Made by a program: the position numbers and the translations under genes
The notes under the pieces: model-generated
Databases searched by the model: none
The model's input: only the letters and a program-made list of their open reading frames with translations
Told to the model about the DNA's origin: nothing
NCBI GenBank assembly: GCA_964401355.1
Contig: CAYNYJ010000037.1
Location: forward strand, 1 to 35,422
From: SZUA-152 sp964401355
GTDB taxonomy: Bacteria > Pseudomonadota > Gammaproteobacteria > SZUA-152
Direction: 5' to 3'
DNA: 35,422 nucleotides
Shown: piece after piece, positions 24,591 to 32,596 of the stretch
Position numbering within the stretch: position 1 is the stretch's first letter
Layout of the letters: each line of letters opens with the position of its first letter

Positions 24591-25114
24591 GGTGTGCGGC
24601 GAATCTTCCGCACGGTGAGAAAGATATTGGCAAAGTAGACCCAGAAACCGATGCCCATCACCGTCGATACCACCCCAATCGTTGGACCGTAGAAACGATG
24701 GATATCGTCCACAGAGTCGGGGTCTTCCAATAATGCGATTCCTTCCAGAATACCGAAAGTCATCAGTGTGCTGTAAAAACCGGCGATGCCCAGGGTCGTC
24801 CACCAGAAGGTGTGTTCTACCAGACGTTGAGAATAAAGGCTGATTCCGCTCATTTTGGGAAGCAGATAATAGGAAGCCCCCATCAGAAAGATCACGACTC
24901 CGCCGACGACGTTGATGTGTGCGTGGGCTAGGGGGTCGATCAGATGACCTGGACCACCGTAGGGGCTACCAATGCTGTCCAGCCAAGCGCGTATCGGGCC
25001 GAGTATCTGTAGCACGCCATGCACGGTGCCAACGAATAAACAGAAGGATGAAACGGCTATAAATTTGATCAGCCTACGGTATTCTGTGGAATCTGGGTTT
25101 GATGGCATTTGCAT
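24587..25114 (-). CDS. Second stand-alone oxidase subunit I fragment
   Basis: A 175-residue four-helix membrane protein. P61-L-A-H64-A-H66-INVVGG followed by YYLLPKM, ISLYSQRL and FWWTTLGIAG aligns with the CcoN-like residues from 340 on, as does the gene at 9169. Cu-B ligands are absent. The start is ATG 25114, or ATG 25108 two codons later. It could bind one or two hemes through the His pair. Divergent from the plus-strand cluster and coupled to the Cys-rich gene downstream. Confidence 0.8.
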   Translation of the reverse strand: MQMPSNPDSTEYRRLIKFIAVSSFCLFVGTVHGVLQILGPIRAWLDSIGSPYGGPGHLIDPLAHAHINVVGGVVIFLMGASYYLLPKMSGISLYSQRLVEHTFWWTTLGIAGFYSTLMTFGILEGIALLEDPDSVDDIHRFYGPTIGVVSTVMGIGFWVYFANIFLTVRKIRRTP

Positions 25115-25212
25115 ATTTACTACGGTAACAGGCCTAACGAGCCGAAATGCGAGTGGCTAGTACGGAGTTTGGTGGGTTGAATATCGATCAGTGAAGATAA
25201 AGGTGTGTCGAT

Positions 25213-25241
25213 AAAAAAGCCCGGAGGATTAAGTCCGGGCT
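25213..25241 (-). terminator. Rho-independent terminator for the minus-strand 36-residue gene
   Basis: An 8-bp stem AGCCCGGA/TCCGGGCT (25218-25225 with 25234-25241) and, read on the minus strand, a T6 run (25213-25218). It lies 31 bases past the stop of the gene at 25272-25382 and separates it from the oxidase-fragment gene. Confidence 0.85.
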
Positions 25242-25271
25242 CTTGTATGAGCTTGTGGCTCTTTTTAATTC

Positions 25272-25382
25272 TTACTTTTTACGGGCTTCAGCGGCCACAT
25301 CGCAACCAATGCCACCCAGAATCATGCTGCCTACGATGATAACCACAAACACAGTGATCGGTACTATTATAGCTAGAGTCAT
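25272..25382 (-). CDS. 36-residue single-helix membrane peptide
   Basis: It encodes MTLAIIVPITVFVVIIVGSM and then ILGGIGCDVAAEARKK: one long hydrophobic helix and a Lys-Lys end. GAGGAG lies 8 bases ahead of the ATG, and a terminator follows, so it looks like a complete one-gene unit. It is the fourth such microprotein in the island. Function unknown. Confidence 0.65.
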   Translation of the reverse strand: MTLAIIVPITVFVVIIVGSMILGGIGCDVAAEARKK

Positions 25383-25541
25383 GGAATTCTCCTCAGAATG
25401 CCTCCCCCCACAGGAGGTCAGATCAAATTTCTGCGGAGAGTCTACCCAATCGGGGAGAGTCGCGCAAGCTTCGGAAATGAGAACACTATGGGTAAAACCT
25501 GTGCGAAATACTCAAGAAATAACGTTTGGCCGAATCGTTGC

Positions 25542-25796
25542 CTAGGCGCTTTGCGCCATGAGCCCTTCATATTTGGCGCGCAACTCATCCTGGCTTTCTT
25601 TGTGGTCAGGATCCAGCGGGATGCAGTCTACCGGGCAGACATCAACACACTGCGAGGTGTCGTAGTGGCCGACACATTCGGTGCACAGGTTTGGGTCGAT
25701 CTCGTAGATCTCCTCGCCTTGAGTGATAGCACCATTCGGGCATTCGGGTTCGCAGACGTCACAGTTGATGCATTCGTCGGTGATTAATAAAGACAT
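25542..25796 (-). CDS. Allochromatium-type 2[4Fe-4S] ferredoxin
   Basis: An 84-residue ferredoxin with C9-C12-C15-C19 and C38-C41-C50-C54. The eight-residue insertion between the second and third Cys of the second site and the extended C-terminus mark the YfhL/Allochromatium family of low-potential ferredoxins. It lies upstream of and in the same direction as no oxidase gene; next gene on this strand is separated by the coaD gap. Cytoplasmic electron carrier of undetermined partner. Confidence 0.93.
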   Translation of the reverse strand: MSLLITDECINCDVCEPECPNGAITQGEEIYEIDPNLCTECVGHYDTSQCVDVCPVDCIPLDPDHKESQDELRAKYEGLMAQSA

Positions 25797-25872
25797 ATTC
25801 GGAAACTCATTCAGAACGTCATTTTAATGAGTATGACGTCAAACGTGGAAATAACAGCCTAACCAAGCTAGC

Positions 25873-26352
25873 TTACCGCATTTTTTGCGCTAATTCAGCC
25901 ATGATTTTTTTGTGGACGAAGGGAGAGACATCCCCTCCCAGGCTGGCAATTTCTCTAACCAGGGACGAGGATATATTGGCGTATTGTTCGGCCGGAGTCA
26001 GAAACAGGGTTTCGATGTCGGGCGCGAGTTTGCGATTCATGCCTGCCAGCTGGAATTCATAGTCGAAATCCGAAACTGCGCGCAGACCTCGCAATATTGC
26101 TTTGGCCTCTTTTTGACGGGCAAATTCCACCAGTAGGCCATCGAAACCGCAGATTTCAACTTTGTCCTGTCCTGCCAGTACAGTGCGGGCTAGTGCTAGG
26201 CGCTCATCGAGGGTGAACAACGGGGATTTTCCGGGTTTGGCGGCGACGGCGACGATCACCCGGTCGAACAAACGGCTGGCCCGTTCAATCAGGTCGGTGT
26301 GACCGTGTGTGATGGGGTCAAAGGTTCCAGGGTAAATGGCGATGTTAAGCAT
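25873..26352 (-). CDS. coaD: Phosphopantetheine adenylyltransferase
   Basis: A 159-residue cytoplasmic enzyme of normal length for CoaD, which adenylylates 4'-phosphopantetheine in coenzyme A synthesis. The nucleotidyltransferase signature GTFDPITHGH is near the N-terminus and ISSSLVREIA near the C-terminus. It lies 46 bases downstream of rsmD, the common rsmD-coaD order in gammaproteobacteria, and is followed by the ferredoxin gene, also a common neighbour. Confidence 0.97.
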   Translation of the reverse strand: MLNIAIYPGTFDPITHGHTDLIERASRLFDRVIVAVAAKPGKSPLFTLDERLALARTVLAGQDKVEICGFDGLLVEFARQKEAKAILRGLRAVSDFDYEFQLAGMNRKLAPDIETLFLTPAEQYANISSSLVREIASLGGDVSPFVHKKIMAELAQKMR

Positions 26353-26398
26353 GGGCGGATTGTCTCATGATTCGGCTTGTGGTGATGGTAAAGCAGGT

Positions 26399-26986
26399 TT
26401 AATCGACTCGAATCAAGCCGTATCGCACCTGGCCAGCGGTTTGTTCTCGAATCAGCTGCCAGTTTTCGGGTCGATCGGGTGCGGGTAACGTCGATTCCAT
26501 TTCCAAATAGAGGAGAGCACCTGCGGCCAGCCACTGGTGTTTTTCCAGCAGCGTCAGGCTATCTTGAATTAGTCCCTTGCCAAAGGGGGGGTCGAGAAAC
26601 ACCAGTCCGTATTTTACGTCGCCGGGGCCGTGTTCCAGAAAACGCGCCGCAGGCAGCCGGGAAACTACGCCATTGTTGCATCGCAGGGTGCGTAAATGGG
26701 TTTCCAGTTGCTGGGTCACCGAGGTATTGTTATCGACGAACATTGCTGTTGCGGCGCCGCGCGAAAGGGCTTCGAGCCCCAGGGCGCCGCTACCCGCGAA
26801 CAAGTCGAGACAGTGGACGTCGGTGACATGACCTTGCAACCAGTTGAACAGGGTCTCGCGTACCCTGTCGGGGGTGGGGCGCAGGCCTTGCGCATCGGGA
26901 AAATCCAGTTTGCGCCCGCGCCATTGGCCACCGATGATGCGTAGGCGGTTTTGTGGGGTCGATGATTTTTTGGGCCGGCGGCTCAG
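26399..26986 (-). CDS. rsmD: 16S rRNA (guanine966-N2)-methyltransferase
   Basis: The enzyme methylates G966 of 16S rRNA. Family motifs: RIIGGQWRGRKL, RPTPDRVRETLFNWL, the SAM site LDLFAGSGALGLEALSRG and the catalytic DPPF. No ATG, GTG or TTG occurs between the open-frame start at 27094, which lies deep in hemF, and these motifs. CTG 26986, which overlaps the hemF stop as CTGA and has GGAGAAA upstream, gives 195 residues, a normal length. That start is inferred and unusual. Confidence 0.93.
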   Translation of the reverse strand: MSRRPKKSSTPQNRLRIIGGQWRGRKLDFPDAQGLRPTPDRVRETLFNWLQGHVTDVHCLDLFAGSGALGLEALSRGAATAMFVDNNTSVTQQLETHLRTLRCNNGVVSRLPAARFLEHGPGDVKYGLVFLDPPFGKGLIQDSLTLLEKHQWLAAGALLYLEMESTLPAPDRPENWQLIREQTAGQVRYGLIRVD

Positions 26987-27933
26987 TCGGGTTTCTCCGA
27001 GGTCGCAAGTCCGAGCCAGTCGCGGGGGCGCAAATAGTCGTCGTAAAGTACCGCCTCGGGGCTGCCAGCCTCCGGTGCCCAGTTGTAGCGCCATTTTACC
27101 AGCGGCGGTAGAGACATCAAAATCGACTCGGTGCGGCCGCCAGTCTGCAATCCGAACAGTGTGCCACGATCGTAGACCAGATTGTATTCCACGTAGCGAC
27201 CGCGCCGGTATAACTGGAAGTCGCGCTCACGCTCGCCGTATTCGGTGTTTTTGCGACGCGCAATGATGGGGCGATAGGCCTCCAGATAATGATCACCGAC
27301 GCTTTGCATGAATTTAAAACATTTTTCAAAGCTGCTGTTCGTGCTGAGAGAGTTGAGATCATCAAAAAACAACCCGCCGAGACCGCGTGTTTCCCCCCGG
27401 TGTTTGAGGAAAAAATATTCGTCGCACCATTTTTTGTAGCGCGGATAAACATCGTCACCAAAGGGGTCGCAGGCATTTTTTGAAATTTGGTGCCAGTGAA
27501 TAGCATCTTCTTTAAATGGATAATAAGGGGTGAGGTCGAAGCCGCCACCAAACCACCAAATGGGATCTTCGCCGTCTTTTTCGGCGATGAAAAAACGCAC
27601 GTTGGCATGTGAGGTGGGTGCATAGGGGTTTTTGGGGTGAATCACCAGCGACACGCCCAGGGCTTCGAAAGTTCGGCCTGTCAGCTCGGGGCGGTGGGCG
27701 GTAGCAGAGGTCGGCAGGCTACCACCAGAGACGTGTGAAAAATTCACCCCCGCCTGTTCGAAAACCGCGCCGTCAGTGAGTACCCGGGTACGACCGCCAC
27801 CGCCACCGGTTTCACGTTCCCAGTTGTCTTCAAAAAAATGGGCGCTGCCGTCTTCTGCGGCGATTCCGGCGCAAATGCGATCCTGTAAATCGAGTAGATA
27901 GTCTTTGACGACCTGAATGTCGGGCTGGCTCAT
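26983..27933 (-). CDS. hemF: Oxygen-dependent coproporphyrinogen III oxidase
   Basis: A 316-residue cytoplasmic enzyme that oxidatively decarboxylates coproporphyrinogen III to protoporphyrinogen IX in heme synthesis. Highly conserved blocks are intact: WERETGGGGGRTRVL, SLVIHPKNPYAPTSHANVRF, WWFGGGFDLTPYYPF and RRGRYVEYNLVYDRGTLFGL. Start ATG 27933. It overlaps the rsmD start, so the two may be translationally coupled. An oxygen-using heme enzyme fits an aerobic, cytochrome-rich organism. Confidence 0.98.
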   Translation of the reverse strand: MSQPDIQVVKDYLLDLQDRICAGIAAEDGSAHFFEDNWERETGGGGGRTRVLTDGAVFEQAGVNFSHVSGGSLPTSATAHRPELTGRTFEALGVSLVIHPKNPYAPTSHANVRFFIAEKDGEDPIWWFGGGFDLTPYYPFKEDAIHWHQISKNACDPFGDDVYPRYKKWCDEYFFLKHRGETRGLGGLFFDDLNSLSTNSSFEKCFKFMQSVGDHYLEAYRPIIARRKNTEYGERERDFQLYRRGRYVEYNLVYDRGTLFGLQTGGRTESILMSLPPLVKWRYNWAPEAGSPEAVLYDDYLRPRDWLGLATSEKPD

Positions 27934-28111
27934 GAGCTGTCCTGATGCTGAATATGCGAGATGAAATCAATAGTGCTGTAACGGTGCGAGGTGCTACAAC
28001 GCCGCAAAAATCAAGGCAAAGGTTACACTACAGCAGTATTTTTTGCGACCGGGATGGTATCGCAGTTACGGTGAGCGTTGGGAAACAGCGCAGTGATTTA
28101 CTCAAGAAATA

Positions 28112-29236
28112 TTAGTTCTTGTAGCCCCATAATGCGCTGAGATTGAGGGGGGGGAGTTTGTCAGGTGAGTACAGTTCTTTGATGCCGTGCAGATCATCGT
28201 TACAGTCGCGTCGTAATGGCTTTCCAAAGGGGCCGCCACGCGGCGTAATAATACTTTTTACAATGGGCCACATGCCCGACACCGGGCGTTTGATCACTAT
28301 CGCTGTTTCACCGTTTTTCAGTCGTACAAACGAACCGGGTGGGAACACTCCAAGTAGTTTGATGAAAATTAATGACAAGGTTTCGTCATGCTCTTTCCCC
28401 TTGTTCATAAACAGCGTTTTCAGGCTGTCGTTGGCAGTGAATGACTTACGATGTTCGCGAGGCGACACCATGGCCGAGTAGCGATCTGCGAGTGCGATAA
28501 TTTTTGCCTCTTCCAGAATATCCTCGCCTTTAAGACCGTTATAACCGGTACCGTCATTGCGCTCGTGATGTTGTAATACGATAGTCAACAATTGTTCATC
28601 GGTGATGCCGGCATCTCTTAGTATGTTGGCCGATTGCGAGGGATGTTCTTGAATTTGTTGACGTTGCTCTGCAGATAAGGGTCCTTGTTGTCGGTGTAAT
28701 GTGGTTTGCAGACTGAGCATGCCCAGGTTGGCAGTAAGTGCAGCAACGATCAGGCGCTCACGCCGTGCATCTTCATACTTGAGAAACTCGGCCAACAATT
28801 CACAGAGAATGGCGACATGAAGTGGGTGTGCCAAAATATATTCAAGGTCGTGAGTGAGTTGTACAGCTCCCAATGCGGCGTCGAAGTCTTGCACGCACAT
28901 TTTGTGGATATCGTTTGCCAAGTTGCAGATACGCGCTGGCATATCCGGCTTTTTATTCATTAAGCCTGAAAAAATGCCTTTTAGGCGTTTGGATAGATCG
29001 TCAATGGTGAGAAAGGGACTGATCAGTATCTTTTTAACGGGGGGTGCCAGCGCGGCAGATTTTTTGGCGCTCGGTTGCCGATAGAGACCACGTTCTAACA
29101 GTGCCGCTAATTGCTGCGGTGATTTTATAATGGTGCCCTTGTTGAGCAACAAGCGGCCTTTGGCGTCAAAGGCGGCCCACTCCATGGCAGTACCGACTTT
29201 TATTTCTTCTGCAAGTATCTTGGTCTGTCCGGACAT
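28112..29236 (-). CDS. HD-GYP-type protein with a degenerate HD motif
   Basis: A 374-residue protein. The N-terminal 60 residues look like the DUF3391-type lead (GTAMEWAAFDAKGRLLLNKG). The middle holds an HD-GYP-like fold: HPLHVAILCELL, then LTANLGMLSL where HDIGK is expected, then LQHHERNDGTGYNGL and ALADRYSAMVSPR. The central HD is replaced (A-N) and GYP reads GYN, so cyclic-di-GMP hydrolysis may be lost or weak, leaving a binding or regulatory role. A C-terminal extension of about 80 residues carries a beta-rich FPPGSFVRLKNGETAIV segment. Confidence 0.82.
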   Translation of the reverse strand: MSGQTKILAEEIKVGTAMEWAAFDAKGRLLLNKGTIIKSPQQLAALLERGLYRQPSAKKSAALAPPVKKILISPFLTIDDLSKRLKGIFSGLMNKKPDMPARICNLANDIHKMCVQDFDAALGAVQLTHDLEYILAHPLHVAILCELLAEFLKYEDARRERLIVAALTANLGMLSLQTTLHRQQGPLSAEQRQQIQEHPSQSANILRDAGITDEQLLTIVLQHHERNDGTGYNGLKGEDILEEAKIIALADRYSAMVSPREHRKSFTANDSLKTLFMNKGKEHDETLSLIFIKLLGVFPPGSFVRLKNGETAIVIKRPVSGMWPIVKSIITPRGGPFGKPLRRDCNDDLHGIKELYSPDKLPPLNLSALWGYKN

Positions 29237-29377
29237 TAATAAAACCTTTGAGTAACACGGGTGTTATCGTTGTATGCGGACTAAAACTTTAATGTACTTA
29301 AGGTTTTTCCAGTATCGTTGGCGGAGAAATTGTGATGACCATCCTTGGCCAGGAGGTTGTCAATAATGTGTCGTGAT

Positions 29378-29824
29378 TTAGGCGGCGTGCAGGGCCTTGG
29401 CCTTTTGAGCAGCTTTGGCTTGTTCTGCGTCGTAAGCCTGGCCGGACCACAACATATCGTAGGCAATTTCTTCGTTACCGTTTTCGCAAATTTCGATGAC
29501 TTTCAGAAATAATGGTTGAAAGGTCTCGCTGCGGTGCGACTCTTTGTGTTCCTCGAAAGAGTTCCAGAAGGTGATGATTAGCGCTTCTTTGCCTTTGAGT
29601 TTGTTCTCGACAGCTTGGCCGACAGTGGAACCTTCGTTGGAAATGTTGCCGCTATTAAGAAGTACGAGGCCACCTACGAAGCCGGTTTCCGAGTGATAGG
29701 TTTTGACATTTTCGCACAACAAGGCAACACGCTCCTGCAAATCGTCGATGCTGTAGCCTTCTTTGAGGATGACGCGGTTGACGGTAACAACACCGTCGTG
29801 TGCAAAGTTAGGAATAAATGACAT
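29378..29824 (-). CDS. ABM-like dimeric alpha/beta barrel protein
   Basis: A 148-residue cytoplasmic protein. The pattern VTVNRVILKEGYSIDDLQERVALLCENV, ETGFVGGLVLLNSG and ALIITFWNSFEEHKES resembles antibiotic-biosynthesis-monooxygenase/heme-degrading-monooxygenase-type ferredoxin-like folds. A GAGGAGG precedes ATG 29824. No catalytic residues can be assigned with confidence. A palindrome 64 bases upstream may control it. Confidence 0.6.
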   Translation of the reverse strand: MSFIPNFAHDGVVTVNRVILKEGYSIDDLQERVALLCENVKTYHSETGFVGGLVLLNSGNISNEGSTVGQAVENKLKGKEALIITFWNSFEEHKESHRSETFQPLFLKVIEICENGNEEIAYDMLWSGQAYDAEQAKAAQKAKALHAA

Positions 29825-29888
29825 GAGAGCCTCCTCGGCAAATACTGCGCTTTAGAATGTGCAGCCAGTAAATTAGCAATGGTTAATA

Positions 29889-29902
29889 TTAGATATTTCT
29901 AA
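29889..29902. promoter_or_regulatory. Candidate operator TTAGA-N4-TCTAA upstream of the ABM-like gene
   Basis: TTAGATATTTCTAA lies about 64 bases before the ABM-like start codon in a very AT-rich stretch (29883-29907), a typical place for a minus-strand promoter. Its arms equal those in the 28-bp palindrome at 14997-15024. The regulator is unknown. Confidence 0.4.
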
Positions 29903-29964
29903 TTTAAAGATTTAGCAGGCTGGCGTCAAGTATTCATTTTGAGGGATATAAATTTTTTTTATAA

Positions 29965-30549
29965 TCAACCGGGGCGGATAAGTTTTTTTGTAGCCCAATC
30001 CCGGATGGACGTGGGGCTGGTTGCAGCGCCGATGTTGCCTGTCAGAATGGCATCCAGCTGATGCGGGAAATATTTGCGTACCTTCAGCGCCTGGCGGGCG
30101 GGGGGTAAACTGCTGGGGTTGGCGCTGGTGGAGACCAGAGCATGACCCGTGGCTTCGCATAATGCTGCAGCCAGTGGGTGAGCGGTTACTCGCACCGCGA
30201 TGCTTTGGTGTTCGCCGCGTAGCCAGCGAGGGGTATCTGTGCGGGCGGGGAGTAGCCAGGTATATGGGCCGGGCCAGGTTTTCTGCAACTGCGCCAGGGA
30301 CGCTTCATCCAGCGGTGCAATAAAGGCGTGCAATTGTTCCAGGCGGGAGGCGATCAGAATCAGCCCTTTGTGCATGGGACGATGCTTGATCGCCAATAGA
30401 CGCGACACTGCGATGGAGTTGAGTGGGTCGCACCCTAGCCCGTATACCGCTTCGGTGGGATAGGCGATGACGCCACCGCGATGGATGACGCCAGCGGTTT
30501 GTTGCAGTTTCCAACGTGATTGACGGCGTAGCGTATCGTGAGTACTCAT
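29965..30549 (-). CDS. tsaC: L-threonylcarbamoyladenylate synthase, TsaC type
   Basis: A 194-residue YrdC-domain enzyme making threonylcarbamoyl-AMP for the t6A modification of tRNA. Signature features: GGVIAYPTEAVYGLGCDP, the KxRxxxK motif in KHRPMHKGLIL and the STSANPSS loop. Length equals stand-alone TsaC rather than the longer Sua5. Gammaproteobacterial tsaC commonly follows purE/purK, and a purE remnant lies directly upstream here. Confidence 0.95.
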   Translation of the reverse strand: MSTHDTLRRQSRWKLQQTAGVIHRGGVIAYPTEAVYGLGCDPLNSIAVSRLLAIKHRPMHKGLILIASRLEQLHAFIAPLDEASLAQLQKTWPGPYTWLLPARTDTPRWLRGEHQSIAVRVTAHPLAAALCEATGHALVSTSANPSSLPPARQALKVRKYFPHQLDAILTGNIGAATSPTSIRDWATKKLIRPG

Positions 30550-30580
30550 AATCTGGGGAATAGATCAGAGGTTCCCTTAT

Positions 30581-30753
30581 TTAGCAAGCCGTAGGTTGGT
30601 CAGTATCGGTCACGTAGTGGCCGGTGACACCCGGGGTGCGGTGGGCGGAGATGATTGTCACTTTGCAGAGTACTTGCAGTGCATCCAGGGTGGCCTGCAG
30701 ACGGGTAAGTCAGAATCATAGTCGATGGGAATAGCGACGAAAGGTGCCGTCAT
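30581..30753 (-). pseudogene. purE: purE remnant (N5-carboxyaminoimidazole ribonucleotide mutase)
   Basis: On the minus strand, ATG 30753 starts MTAPFVAIPIDYDSDLPV, like a PurE N-terminus. The frame then shifts: in the next frame LQATLDALQVLCKVTIISAHRTPG is clear PurE sequence, continuing to a TAA at 30581-30583. The normal GSDSD phosphate-binding motif reads YDSD, and about two-thirds of the gene is missing at the 3' end. It lies 14 bases past the purD stop and before tsaC, the usual place of purE-purK, so the locus has decayed. Confidence 0.85.
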
Positions 30754-30766
30754 TTTGTGATCCCTT

Positions 30767-32089
30767 TTAAGGTTTAAATGAGATGTTGTTGGCCGACTGC
30801 TCGCGCTGAATGGCGCGGTAACCAATATCGCTGCGGTAAAAGACACCATTCCAGTGTATTTTCTCGGCGAGCGCATAGGCTTTTTGCTGGGCCTCGAAAA
30901 CGCTATTACCCAATGCGGTGGCGCACAACACCCGACCACCGGCAGTGACGAGGTTGCCGTCCTGCTGGGCGGTGCCAGCGTGGAACACTTTGCCATCTTT
31001 GGTGTTGGCGTCATCCAGCCCGCTGATGATCTGGCCTTTATCGTAGCTGCCGGGATAACCGCCCGCCGCTAGCACCACGCCCATTGCCGCGCGTGGATCC
31101 CATTGCGCCGTGACTTGATCCAGTCGGCCATCCAGCGCCGCTTGGCACAGGGCAACCAGGTCGGATTGCAGGCGCATCATGATGGGCTGGGTCTCCGGAT
31201 CACCAAAACGACAATTGTACTCAATCACCTTGGGTGTGCCATTTTTGTTGATCATCAGCCCCGCATACAAAAAACCGGTGTAGGGGTTACCTTCGGCAGC
31301 CATGCCGTGCACCGTCGGCTCAATCACCTCGGCCATGATGCGAGCATGAATTTCCGGCGTCACCACTGGCGCGGGGGAATAGGCCCCCATGCCGCCGGTA
31401 TTGGGGCCGATATCGCCTTCGCCCAGGCGTTTGTGATCTTGCGAAGTGGCCAGCGGCAGGATGTTTTTGCCGTCTACCATACAGATGAAACTGGCCTCTT
31501 CGCCGTCCAGAAATTCCTCGATCACCACCCTGTGCCCGGCTTCACCAAAGGCATTGCCTGCTAGCATGTCGCGCACGGCCGTTTCGGCCTCGTTCAGCGT
31601 CATGGCGACAATGACGCCCTTGCCTGCGGCCAGACCATCGGCCTTGATGACGATGGGTGCGCCTTGTGCGCGCACGTATTTGCGAACATAGCCCAGCGCC
31701 GCATCGATGTCAGTGAAGTTGCCGTAGTCGCCGGTGGGAATGTTGTGACGCGTCAGAAAATCTTTGGTAAAGGCCTTGCTGCCTTCCAGTTGCGCTGCGC
31801 CTTGAGTGGGGCCAAAACAGCGCAGGTCTGCTTTATTAAAGGCATCGACCAGGCCCATGACCAGCGGTGCCTCCGGGCCGACGATGGTCAAGCCAATGTT
31901 GTTGTCTTTGGCAAAAGTCAGCAGGGCATCGATGTCTTCCACGCCGATGGCGACGTTTTCCAATTTTGGCTCGCGCGCCGTGCCCGCATTACCGGGGGCG
32001 ACGTAGATTTTTTCCACGTCCGGGGATTGTGCTGCTTTCCAGGCGAGAGCGTGCTCGCGCCCGCCGCCGCCGATGACCAGTACTTTCAT
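30767..32089 (-). CDS. purD: Phosphoribosylamine--glycine ligase
   Basis: A 440-residue ATP-grasp enzyme of purine synthesis joining glycine to phosphoribosylamine. Motifs: N-terminal VLVIGGGGREHALAWK, GPEAPLVMGLVDAF, KADGLAAGKGVIVA, GPNTGGMGAYSPAPVV and EYNCRFGDPETQ. ATG 32089 is preferred over GTG 32098, which has its ribosome site too close. The next gene downstream is the purE remnant. Confidence 0.97.
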   Translation of the reverse strand: MKVLVIGGGGREHALAWKAAQSPDVEKIYVAPGNAGTAREPKLENVAIGVEDIDALLTFAKDNNIGLTIVGPEAPLVMGLVDAFNKADLRCFGPTQGAAQLEGSKAFTKDFLTRHNIPTGDYGNFTDIDAALGYVRKYVRAQGAPIVIKADGLAAGKGVIVAMTLNEAETAVRDMLAGNAFGEAGHRVVIEEFLDGEEASFICMVDGKNILPLATSQDHKRLGEGDIGPNTGGMGAYSPAPVVTPEIHARIMAEVIEPTVHGMAAEGNPYTGFLYAGLMINKNGTPKVIEYNCRFGDPETQPIMMRLQSDLVALCQAALDGRLDQVTAQWDPRAAMGVVLAAGGYPGSYDKGQIISGLDDANTKDGKVFHAGTAQQDGNLVTAGGRVLCATALGNSVFEAQQKAYALAEKIHWNGVFYRSDIGYRAIQREQSANNISFKP

Positions 32090-32596
32090 GTGTGCCACTG
32101 CCCCCAGCCCGTTGGACTGTGTCGAAAAGAAAGCGGTTGATTATACCTGAATGTGGGTGAGGACTGTGGTTTTGGTTGAGCCGGTATGTATTGTCCATCG
32201 GAAGTTTGTGCGTGGTTTCTCAGCCTAGCAGATACGAATGATTTTTTTATTTGGAGGGCGGCGAGCAATTTTTCTTTGAATGGCCAAAGGACTCAAAGGA
32301 CATGTTAAAAAGTAACGTGCCATTTATTGCAATTCCTCGATAAACCGCCCACAAATTTAGTGTCCCATTCTGCTTCGGTATCAGACATTTGAGGCTACGC
32401 AAAGGTGCGCCTCGTGTAGCGAACCCGGTTAAACGATGACAAGTTGATCAGTGCTGAGTTTTAGGCTCTTGCGAGCATACAAAGAAAGCCTTAATCACCA
32501 AAACATTTAAAGATATACAGAACCCATCCGATAAGATAAGTATTCCGTAAATTGAATTACATCGATGTCGATTTTTGTCGCTTGAGAGTCCGCTGT
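32090..32596. other. Divergent gap between purD and the MauG-like genes
   Basis: About 500 bases without a convincing frame. It should hold the purD promoter (minus) and the promoter of the peroxidase operon (plus). Around 32390-32420 short inverted repeats GAGGC/GCCTC and GCTAC/GTAGC are interleaved, but no known element is recognised. Confidence 0.4.
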
